Source: Ophiodon elongatus (Eukaryota > Chordata > Actinopteri > Perciformes > Hexagrammidae). From it: a stretch of DNA of 64,000 bases. Both the position numbers and the translations under genes were made by a program. The notes beneath the pieces are model-generated. The model did not search any database, was not told the DNA's origin, and saw only the letters and a list, made by a program, of their open reading frames with translations. The DNA lies in contig JACSYO010000570.1 of NCBI GenBank assembly GCA_016806645.1, forward strand, positions 3,115,001 through 3,179,000, in the 5' to 3' direction. Below, one piece after another: positions 1 through 10,523 of the stretch; the stretch's first letter is position 1, and each line of letters opens with the position of its first letter.

Positions 1-140
1 CTAATCGAGAGAAGGCCTCAAGGCGTTTGTCTTGTCCACAGACTCTATTCACACCATGACTGGGTCACTGGGTGAGGAATTACACGTCCCCTTTATCTAG
101 TTTGTCAAACAATAAACGTCTTGAATCAGAACACATCTTC
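1..140 (+). other. Probable 3' end (3'UTR/polyA) of a plus-strand gene upstream of the window
   Basis: No open frame is recognisable here. A canonical AATAAA lies at 111-116 on the plus strand, followed by mixed pyrimidine-rich sequence. About 40 bases further on, an AATAAA reads on the minus strand (155-160). This is the usual look of two genes meeting tail to tail. The gene itself would lie left of the window, so its identity cannot be given. Inference only; a chance hexamer is possible. Confidence 0.35.
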
Positions 141-154
141 TCTCTTCAAGTGTC

Positions 155-160
155 TTTATT
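155..160 (-). terminator. Candidate distal polyA signal of ccdc167
   Basis: TTTATT on the plus strand is AATAAA on the minus strand. Reading downstream on the minus strand, the sequence becomes GT-rich (GATGTGTTCTG), a typical downstream element. A nearer alternative AATAAA on the minus strand is at 570-575. Use of the distal signal gives a 3'UTR of about 0.8 kb, use of the proximal one about 0.4 kb. Confidence 0.4.
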
Positions 161-985
161 CATGAAGAAAAGCATAAAAGACCAAATAACAAACAGATCA
201 GTTATAAGGACCAAACCCAGTTCTCATACCCTCATTTTACATGCGTATTAAAAAAAAAGACATTCGTGAACATGTTTATCATCTTTCAGCTTCTACTAGG
301 AGAGGTGGTGCATGGCCTGCATGAGTATCAAAAACAAAAAAATACATTCTTCAAGTTCTCTATATGCTGTAACGAACAAACATACTGTACAACTCATTTC
401 AAGAGAAAACAAAATGTATCAAATATTTTCATCCATTTAACTGCCCATGTGACGTGTGTACCATGCATTATCACACATAATCATTTCTGTGTGACTGAAA
501 AGACAAGCGAACTCGATTGGCACTATTAGCATATCTTCGATATATTGTATAAAAACAACATTACTTTGGTTTATTTGCGGCATAAGGCAAACTTTATAAA
601 CTTTGTATTTAATTGTTAATTCAGGGGGCAAACTGTCGTATATAAATTCTTCACGTTGAATGTTATAATATACAGCGAGGTCTTTATACAGCAATGAAAA
701 CCGACTGTAGACAAGCTGAGGCAAAGAGAAAAATGACCACTCACTTTACCCCAATATTATCTCATATATGTATCACTCTAGTCCAAAAAGATGTGCATGA
801 GAAACCCAATATGTCCAGAAGGGATCACGACAATGACAATGTTGCCATCTAGAGGCAGAACTGAGTTATTACATCAACACGGCCCTCCAGCTTTCTCGTG
901 AACCTCACATATCATCTCATGACCACGTCGTGCTGAGGTTGTTGTTCTCTGAAGACACAAGGTCGCTGTAAGTTACCAGGCGGTA
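161..985 (-). other. ccdc167: Predicted 3'UTR of ccdc167
   Basis: AT-rich sequence immediately downstream of the ccdc167 stop codon in the minus direction. No coding potential is recognised on either strand; short open frames here have no family resemblance. Minus-strand polyA signals lie at 570-575 and 155-160, so the 3'UTR probably ends at one of these. Confidence 0.45.
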
Positions 986-2178
986 TCACGAGTCTTCTTC
1001 ACTGTAGAAAAAGACATAGTAGAAGAGAGCGCTGACCACCAGCAGAGCCACTGACAGCAGCATGTTCCTCCGATTCTCTCCTCTTAACGTCTCCAGCTCC
1101 TTGTCTGGAAATGACAAACAAAACTGATAAGAGGGCACTAATGTGGACGAGCGGTCACTTCGAATAAATAGGAACCCTCTGGAAGGAACAAATCCTGCAA
1201 TTGCTCCGCTGGTGAAATATTGCAGCAATGGCAGACTCGATGTGTAGTTAAAGACTATAATAATATCAGGCAGGGGCTTTCTGTGACTTTTACAGGAGTG
1301 ACTCAGATCACTTCTTTGACCGATTGATTGAGTCCTTCCTGATTTACTAATTGTTTATTTGAACTGTATGCGTGTGGTGTCATATGTACGGTAAATGGAC
1401 CGCAATGATGTAGCCTTATCAATCTTACTACTACTACGCGCTTCAGAATTGCCCCACTCATTTATAAATTAACATTCTCACAACAATGCAGCATGCCCAT
1501 GTTGCAGAGGTATATCATGCTCATATTATAAAATATATCTTGCATATACCTACAGTGATTTGGACAGTATGAATAAGCATTTGTGGACATAGACTTTTTG
1601 GGTGTTTTTTTTTTTTTTTGGCTTTTGGACATGGACTTACCTAACTTTAGCACTCTCTCATTAATGATGGTCATCTCATCTTCCAGATCCTGCCTGTGGA
1701 GCAGAGAGGATGACACCAGGACAGACAGCAACGTTAGTTAGCTTTCAGCATCTGGACATTATGTATCTTTGGAGGCTTTTTAACCGTGACTATCTCTATC
1801 CTCCTCATCCTCATCCTCATCATCATCATCCTCACTTGTCCTTGTCAGAGAGCTCCTCTTTCCTGCTCCTGAACTCAGCCTTCTCCAGGTTGTTTTGGCA
1901 TCGCGCCTTTCGCTCCTCCAAACGGTCAATCTACAATAGTTACAATTTAGATTATGACGTCACCGGCCAACCACAGTTCAGCGCGTTGCACCACGTCAAC
2001 AAGAGGGGGCCACCGCACAGGTGGACGAATGAATGGCATGTGTAACGTGACGTTGTAAATGTAACGTTACGTATTGTTAAGATGCAGGAGGAAGCCAAAG
2101 GGAAGGAAGTGTCTTCCGACGTCTTACCTCAGTGGCCACACTCATTTTCTCTCGCCTTTTGTCTTTCAATTTAGCCAT
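986..2178 (-). CDS. ccdc167: Coiled-coil domain-containing protein 167 (4 coding exons, 105 aa)
   Basis: Minus-strand exons are 2178-2128, 1930-1836, 1693-1641 and 1104-986; all introns are GT-AG and phases match, giving 318 nt including a TGA stop. The protein starts MAKLKDKRREKMSVATE. A charged heptad-like coiled coil follows (about residues 18-75), rich in E, K, R and L. It ends with the block ENRRNMLLSVALLVVSALFY, a single hydrophobic segment of about 20 residues, and a short acidic tail EEDS. Architecture, length (human CCDC167 is about 97 aa) and the ENRxNMLLSVA signature identify CCDC167, expected to be a C-terminally tail-anchored membrane protein with its coiled coil in the cytosol; its molecular role is not well defined. 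It lies head-to-head with kif25. The start is the first ATG of exon 1, directly before the coiled-coil region. The sequence appears intact. Confidence 0.93.
1955..1962. promoter_or_regulatory. Perfect palindromic CRE (TGACGTCA) in ccdc167 intron 1
   Basis: TGACGTCA, the consensus full CRE for CREB/ATF factors, sits 25 bp inside ccdc167 intron 1 from exon 2, about 220 bp downstream of the ccdc167 start codon. Several partial ACGTC/AACGTTACG motifs lie between it and exon 1 (1990-2125). The motif is seen directly; its activity is inference from its proximity to the start of the gene. Confidence 0.4.
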
Positions 2179-2816
2179 GTTGTGTCAGAAACTACCGCAA
2201 ACCTGGCCGATAAACTGTGACTGTGCGGAAGTAATTTTCTTCTTCAGTTCTTCTTCAGTTCTTGCATCTCCTTGAAGGCGTTGCTGCCCTCTATCGGCAC
2301 GCGCCGACGTTCACATGAAGTCAATTCTCCATTTACAAACGCTTAATTAACGAGACTTGCGCGAGTTCAAGTTGTGTCCTTCTGCACCAACTGGGAACAT
2401 GTTCTCATTAAGACGGGGATTCAAACAATGGGGGGGGTTTTCGACCACAGCAGCCAATTTAAATGGGCTCTTTCAATTAGTAATACCGAGCACAGGGATT
2501 TTAGCCTTTATTACACTTTTAGAAGATCCCTAAAAAAATTATCATACAACCAAACGTCTAATGAAAAATAATGGCCCCAGAAATAGCCTGCCGGAGTGAC
2601 CGGAACCTGAAACCCCCCCCCCCCCCTCTCCCCTCCCCCCTTCCTCCCCCACCGGGCAGCAGACAGGTGAGTGTTGTTGCGATTTGTTGTTGACGGTTGT
2701 TAATTGGATTATTCACCTCGACAGGACACGACTTGACTGTCTGTGAAGGAAAGATACGAAGACATCCATTCTCTTCTCTCCGAGCCTAATTTTTTTTTTT
2801 TTTTTGAGGGAAAAAA
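2179..2816. promoter_or_regulatory. Shared head-to-head promoter region of ccdc167 (minus) and kif25 (plus)
   Basis: The 638 bp between the two divergent start codons contains no other gene. It has an ETS-type core CGGAAGT at 2226-2232 close to the ccdc167 start, a GC-rich patch at 2290-2315, and a pyrimidine tract of mostly C at 2611-2650. A consensus donor (CAG|GTGAGTG, cut after 2666) is followed by a plausible acceptor (TCGACAG at 2724). They could bound a very short 58-bp intron in the kif25 5'UTR. No TATA box is evident, as is common for short bidirectional promoters. Confidence 0.5.
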
Positions 2817-5800
2817 ATGCCTCTCTTTATAAACCGGGACCAAATATTTGCGCATCAGGTATACCTGCTGGAGCACAAACTGAGGGTAAATCACTGCTGG
2901 AGTGTCATTACAAATGTGAGATTAGTTCATTAGAGGCTGTGAACGGACTTGTACTGTAGTTTAGCCATGTTGGGATTTCAAAATAACTCTACACTTTGTA
3001 ATATTTCCATATTTCCCTGTGTTTTCAGAGTAAAGAGGATCGGATACTGGAACTGGAGACAGAGAATGCTATTCTCCATTTAAGACTTGCCGAGGTAATA
3101 AGATGTCTGCCGTTCATTACTTACAGGGTTAAACCTTTAAGGCCTATGGAAATCCCTGATCACTCATTCTATTCTATTCCATTCTATACTGATTGATGGG
3201 TATATTCTACTATATTTATTCTTTGACCTCCTGAGTGGCTGAAGAAGGCTTTTGTCTCTATTCATTTTGTGCCTCTTGGCTTGAATTCAAAAGGTTTTTT
3301 TTTCCACCTCTGTGACTCAGAGTTGGATCATGTGATGTAATTTCACTTGAAGGTTCATCAGAGAGGCCCACTCTACATTTGATTATAGTTATCGCTGTAT
3401 GGAATCAAACATTCTAGTGGACAGTGGAGACCAGTTGAGCCTAAATGGTCATGTGTCGTCTTCGTACTGTACAGCATGTCTCTGTTATATTATGAGAATA
3501 TGGACACACAACAAAATCATCTCATTAGCCTTTAGGTGACTAGTCATACACAGACTAGTCATAATCAAACAACTGGTATTACTCAAAGTAATGTGTTTAA
3601 TTAGGGTGTATAGGCCCTTTGTCATAGCAGGAAAAGCACATGTGTAATAAATGACAATAATAAAGAGCGCCGGTTCCAGGGTCCTGATATTGTGCATATT
3701 GTTGGAACAGATAATAGTGAATGTCAATCGGGTTGTTGATTACGCCTGTGCTTATTAAGATCTGGCAATCAAAATGCTAATCAATGAGCACAAAATTTGG
3801 AGCTGGATAATTTAAAAAACGTTTTAATGACTTTTTTTTTATGTGCGCAGCCATGTATTCCCTTGCTGTGCAGCATTTACATTTTAATGGTTTAATGCTT
3901 TTCATTACTGTAAAGTCACTTCCTATCAAACGAGTAAGAAGTCCCTGATAATTGAAAACAGAACGCTACACCGCTGAATAACACAATGACTGATCACTGA
4001 GAATCAGAGCTGTTGCTGTCCAGGTTTTGGGATCACGATTGTTGCCCCACTATCTCGTAATATTCTACGTTCTTAATTACTCAACAGTTGACAAAACAAA
4101 TAAGCCTCTCAAAAACATATACAATGTGTTCACATGTTGATAAATTAAATTAAGCATCACATGATGTCGTGGATATTCGACCGGTCGTACTGTAGCTTGG
4201 CATAAAGTATAAATGAATTTGTATCCTTTTCAGTGTTTGGGGAAACTCCGTCGGGACCATGAAGAGGAGATGGTGAACCATCATCAGCACCAGAGGGATG
4301 CTCAGAAGATAACCCTGTCGGCCCTTACCAAACTCCTCGCTGAGGTCCAGGTACAAATGCACTGAGATCAATGCTGTGTGTTTCATGGTAGGTTGGGATT
4401 TGCCTTCACGTCTGTTTGTTATGATGTTTCACTAAATAGTAACCAAAGTCAAGAAAGGAATGTAGTGTGGGAACTTAGAAAGACACACACACACACACAC
4501 ACACACAGCCCCACACGATTCATTTGTCCTCTCTGTGTGTTTGTTGCAGGCTGTGAAGCAGGACTTGAGTGAACTTTTCGCAGTGTATTTCACTTTTTCC
4601 AGTGAGCTGGAGGAGCAGAGCAAGCAGCTGCTAGAAAAAGTAGAGCAAGCCAGCTGTTCTCTGAATGGTCACCATGGAGACGAGGTTCAGAGTGAGTATC
4701 TGAGTGTGACGCGCCACAGGTTAAGATAGATGCGGCATCTCTGACACCATCCTCCGGTGATGATTCTGAAGGAATTTCTTGAGGCTGGGATTTAGGATGT
4801 ACGGCTTGGCACCATTTTGGCAGTTGTTTGGATTTAGAAAATCCTACATTGGGCGTCATGGTGGCGTCTGGGTGCAGTCAGTTTGGGTGAGCAGGGAGCT
4901 ATAAGAAGCGCAGCACGTACTCAGTCCTTAACTTTGACCTTTAGTAGTTTCCAATTTAAAGGTGCCAAATCTTGAAGCAGTGCTGCACAAGTTAGGATGT
5001 TTTGTTTTTACCACATTTGGCCGCTGAGAGTCCACTGGACTGCACGTTACAGTTTACCTGAAAGGATTTTTTTGGACTGATGCACGTGTTTTAAGAATCC
5101 TTCGTGACTTTTTATAGCAGCAGTTCATAAAGGTTTACATAATCCTTTTGTCCCGTGGGTGTTACAACGAACAATTCACTTACTAACCTTAATAGAGTCT
5201 GCACCAGCATATGCTCTGCTTTGTTATGCTCCTCAGTCTACTCTACTGCCAGGTATTGTAAAACCACAGAGGAGGTTTCAAACTGTCAGAAGTTATTGTA
5301 TTGATCTTTGAAGACATTATTTAAAGATTCATTTTTTTTTTACCCTCCTTCCTGGTATCACATTTTCCAAGTCTCTCTTCTATTCACTTTGATGTTGTGC
5401 TCACTCATTCCCCCTCTCTGTGTCTCTCTCCATTCGTAAGTGGTTTACAGGTTAGGCTCTGTTTTCTGGTAATCCTCTCACACTGTCCCTCCCGTCTTCT
5501 CTCTCTCACACTGCCCTTCGAGGTTGTCCAAGGTGGACTTATTCTAATGCAGCCCTGTGAGTCGGCTAGTCTCCGTGGCTCTGATGATTGGTTAAAACTG
5601 ATCTTCCTGAGTACATGCTATAATGCTGCAAGCTGCTTTAAACAAAGTGTTTTTTCTTGACTTTATATTGTTGATGGTAGTTAACGGAGAATGTAAAACT
5701 GTAGCTACTTACCGTGACGAAATAGAAATGCATTCAATTCACGTTTGCTCTTTTTCTCATAATTATTTGATATATTGTATGGCTGTGAATTGATTTTAAC

Positions 5801-8152
5801 TTTGTACTTAATACACCCACTTTTGAGTATTTCATCATTAATAGCGCTGTGAAGGTTGAAGGGTGGGTTGGTTAAGTGTCTGTTAGGCTATGAATTAATT
5901 AATATTTTCGTGTCTGATCATTTACGGCAATGTTTAGCAAAAATACAAACCATATTCACAATAGGCCTCATCTATAAATCGTGAGAAGAAGAGCGTATTT
6001 GTGCATAAATGAATGTTCCTGATGAATTTTACTGCCATTTCCACATCACCTTATATTATCTTGTGAAGATAAACCAACCATTTTGAAGATATACACGTTT
6101 GATAAATCACAACTTTGTTTGATGTGTAATTGAAAACATATACACATGTTAAATACTTTATAAATGAGAACAAATAAATGCATTCAGGAGGAGTTAACAG
6201 GCTATCTCATTCTTGTCATTTCCTCTCATTGGTAAAATAAACACAATGCATTCTCACCTTTCATATTATATTTAATAATATAAGTAGGCTACAATTATCA
6301 GAACAGTATGAATATATGAATGAATATTCTGTTCTATTTATGTTCAACCAAGGCTATTCTTGAATGTCTCAGCCTGTCCTGAGTGAATGGAGTTGTTTGG
6401 TGCAAGGTGTGTGTATGTACTTGTGTGCTCCAGGATTAAAGACATGGCCTGGATTCAAAGATTTACACCAGAGAACAGATGCCTCTGGCTTTAGAGTTGA
6501 TTTTTACAAAGACAATAATTCATTCATCCACTTTTCTGCCTTCTGCCTTAAAATAGCATGAGCTACAATTTTTTTCTTTTTACCGCACCGCACCAAATTG
6601 ACCACAAAATCTGACCCGGTTGTTCACAATACCTAAGGCAGCATAGAATCCAGTGGAGGCTTTTAAATGATGGTCTTGGTTGTTAATTGTCTCAACATGC
6701 TTGCACCAACGGCTTAACCCTTTAACCTCAGTTCACGATAGAAAATCGATTGGACCGTGTTCCCTCAACTATCTTTCTGCTCATCCTGCCCAGATTTGCA
6801 AGCCGGTGTTGCAGCTCTGGAGCGCTCTCTAGAGGAGGAGAGGGAGAGGTGCAGGGCAGAGAGGCAGCGAAGGAAAGAACTCCATAACGCACTGGTGGTG
6901 AGGACAGATTTTTTAAGTGTCAGAAGATAATGGGCAGAACGTTTGGTTCTGATATTGACCTTCATTGTCATTCTTTGTTTTGCTACAGGAGTTGAGAGGG
7001 AACATCAGAGTTCACTGCCGGGTGCGACCACTTCTCCCCTTTGACCACGTCCAGTCCTCCACGTCTGGATCAAGGTGGGTCGACACGTGATCCGTCATGG
7101 CAACATGAAATGCTGTAAGATAACTGGGTTTGAGTTGTAAAAGCTATGCTTTTCCTCGTTCAGGCCTATGTCATCAGAGGAAGTGGTCTCTGCAATCAGT
7201 GATGTGAGTTCCAGAGACTCTTGGAATTTATAGTATCTTATTGCTGCGAGCTGCATCAGGGTCCTTACTTTTTTTACTGTTATTCCTCATTTGTTGTTTT
7301 AAGGACACGGTGATGGTGAATTGCATAAAAACAGGGATGCCGCTGCAAAACAAGATGTTTGAGTTTGAGAGGTACAATCAAACATTCACGTTGATCTCAC
7401 ACATTAGTCTGTTTTCCTTTTCAGTTTCTTAATGATTATTATGATTGTGCTTCCTCCAGAGTGCACGGAGCAGAGGATTCGCAGGAGGCCGTGTTTCAGG
7501 AAGTCAAGCCGCTCCTCACGTCTCTGATGGACGGGTGAGCGTGAAAGCAGACAACAAAGGACTATATCAATCACATGTCATCCAGATGTATTCATTCATT
7601 CATTCCCTATATTCATTAAACACTACCCAGCGTGAATGAAGAAGAAACAATAAAATACATGACAAACAGCATAATATGACTGCATGGCTTCAGAATGAAT
7701 TGAATGCTCTCTCTCTCTCTACCCTGCAGCTATAATGTATGTATCATGGCGTACGGACAGACAGGCAGTGGGAAGACTTACACCATGATGGGATCCCAGC
7801 TGCTGGAGGAGCACTCAGGGGCGCAGCAGGAGGCCCAGCAGGGTATTATCCCTAAAGCTGCTGCTGAGCTCTTTCGGTGAGAAAGAAAGACATTTTTAAT
7901 TAATTTAGTTTTTGTGATATTTACAGTGCGTAGTGACTAAACTCTGCGAGAAGTAAATATGTTTTTATGGCGTGCTGAAAACCACAGTAGAGCTGGTCCA
8001 ATTTATTTTATTCTGATTCAGTCCTTGAAAAAACATCGTAAATAAAATATATATACAGCCCAATAATTCATAATGTGCTCTGAGAGTTGAAATAGAATAT
8101 AACTGGGTTGAACTTTGATCTTTTCTTTATGTGTCCATGGTTGCGTGTGTGT

Positions 8153-8216
<64 letters not shown>

Positions 8217-10439
8217 CCCAGGCTGATCTCTGAGAAGCCTGCAGAGAGCCTCACGGTGGAGGTATCAGTGATGGAGGTGTATAACAACGAGGTGCTTGAC
8301 CTTCTGGCCCGAGATGCGCAGGGTAACAGCGCTGACCAGCGCCGGGACGTCATCACCACCTCCTCTGGTACCAGCCAGGTCACCTCCCTCACACATGAGT
8401 GAGTACCGCCGGAGCGGGGTGACTGTGTGCAGAAAAATGAAAAACGCCTCAAATTCTGTGTAATGGGAGCGGGGGTCGATTGTAGTAAAGAACCCAAGAG
8501 AATTACCTTCTCAGATATGTTTCTCAAAAGTTAGTTGGTGACATAAACTGAGGTAACAGAGAGGGGATTTTAGATGTCCTAACTTTATTAAAGAGCCCAG
8601 AAACACAATTCCAACTGAATGTTGCTCCGTAGCTGCTGGATTTGTAAATGGGCAACTGGTTGCCACCGAAACTTCATAAGTAAATAATGTGTTAAATGTT
8701 GTTTTTTTTTCAGCTTGTTGCAAAGATCTTTGAAATCTTAAAACTTAACATATTTTTTGGGCCACTTGGCACAGCTAAGACGAGCTGTAACAACATTATT
8801 ATCATCTTGTATGTTGATCGGGCTAACTTGTTCCAAAAAGTTTCTTATTTACATATCTTGCAGACATTGAGCAACATTGTCATTCATTTTGAGTTGTGTC
8901 TCAGGCCACCTGAGGAGGGGGTGTGTCCGGCTCTTTAGCTGTTAAATGCAGCCGGTGTATGGTGGGATTTTAGTGCTTTTACAGTGGAACCAGCTGCCTG
9001 CTGTGCTTAAAACAACGCTGTCAGAGTGGTGAGAGTGAACCAAACAGTGAAACCAAGACATAAAGTGTCACTCCACAGAGCTGAGAGAGACTGCAAGGTC
9101 ATACCTTTCACATACACCGTCATGTGATCGTAACGGCTTTAAGAATAAAATGCCAGGTGATAGTGTTTGTGTTTCATTATGTTTTACAGGCCTGTGAGTA
9201 ATGCCTCTGAGGTGATGCAGATCATCGGCAGCGTTTTAAAGCTCAGGGCTCACTGTCCCACCCTCGTCCACACCGACTCCTCGCGCTCTCACCTCATTGT
9301 CACCCTCACGATTTCCTCCAAGAGTCCCAACGCTCTGGCCCTGGGTGAGACACATTACTCGCACATTAGCGTAAATGACACCCGTTGGCCACGCGTTCCT
9401 GCATTGTGACTTTTTTACTCTTTTTTTTTTTTTCTTTAGCCCGCAGGCTACAGAGTGCCAAGAAGGACATGCAGCGCTCCACTCAGAAGGAGTGGTGGAG
9501 CCCGCGCTGTCGCCGTGCCAACCCTGCTGCCCACCACTCATCTGATGATCATCTCTTCGCAAGCACGCCCTCCTCTCCGTGCCGCTCCCCTTCCCATTCT
9601 CCGTGTCCCTCCCCCAGGCCCAGCATCTCTCAGGCTCCTTTCAGGACCAAGCTGCAGCTGGTGGACCTGGCGGGGAGCGAGTGCGTCGGTGAGAGGGGCT
9701 CAATGCTTCGCGATGTTGTTAGAGTTTGCCGGTGTCATGGGAACTTTGGCTCCTAAATTTCTTGCACTAGGCAAAGTTATAAATTAAAAATATACCCAGA
9801 ATAGCAAAATGGGGCTTTGGGCATATTCTTAATCAAGATGCTGTAGATAAACTGCTGCTTCAAATTATATTCAAGTGTCAAGTGGATACATGTCTTTGCT
9901 CTGATGAGTTGATTCATAAGATTAAAAAACAAAGTCTTAAACAACGGTGAGTATTCCATTCAAAGTAAGCTCACCACAGTTTTCTGTTACTTTTAGCCGA
10001 ATATGCTGCTTGGTGTAGATTAAAACAATCAACTCAAGCTCAAATACAGCTTGTTTCTATTTTCTGTAAGTGTCTGCACCATTAAATATCAAATTATTAG
10101 GTTGATGAGGTTCACAGTACAAACAAAGATGAAGATGTAGGTCTTTGTTTTTATCTTTTAATAACCTTTATGTTCACATGCAGAAGGTCACTGAACCCAA
10201 TACAAGCAGTGCCTGTTCACTGAGCAGATAAATTAGCTTTAGGTCAGATTAATGTGTGTTTCTATATGTGTACCAGGTATGTCTGGAGTGTCGGGTGCAG
10301 CTCTGTGGGAGGTGTCCTGTATAAACCGCAGTCTCTCTGCTCTGTCTGATGTCCTGGGAGCTCTGGCCGAGCAGAGACCCCACGTCCCCTACAGGAACAG
10401 CAAACTCACTCATCTGTTACAGGATGCCATAGGTGAGGT

Positions 10440-10523
<84 letters not shown>

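Noticed and set aside
2667..2724. 58-bp intron in the kif25 5'UTR
   Set aside because: Donor and acceptor look acceptable, but the size is below typical fish introns and the sequence is non-coding, so it is mentioned only within the promoter entry.
8018..8527. 169-codon open frame on the minus strand across kif25 exon 11
   Set aside because: It is antisense to a verified kif25 exon and to the GT microsatellite (a run of TH dipeptides); no independent support.
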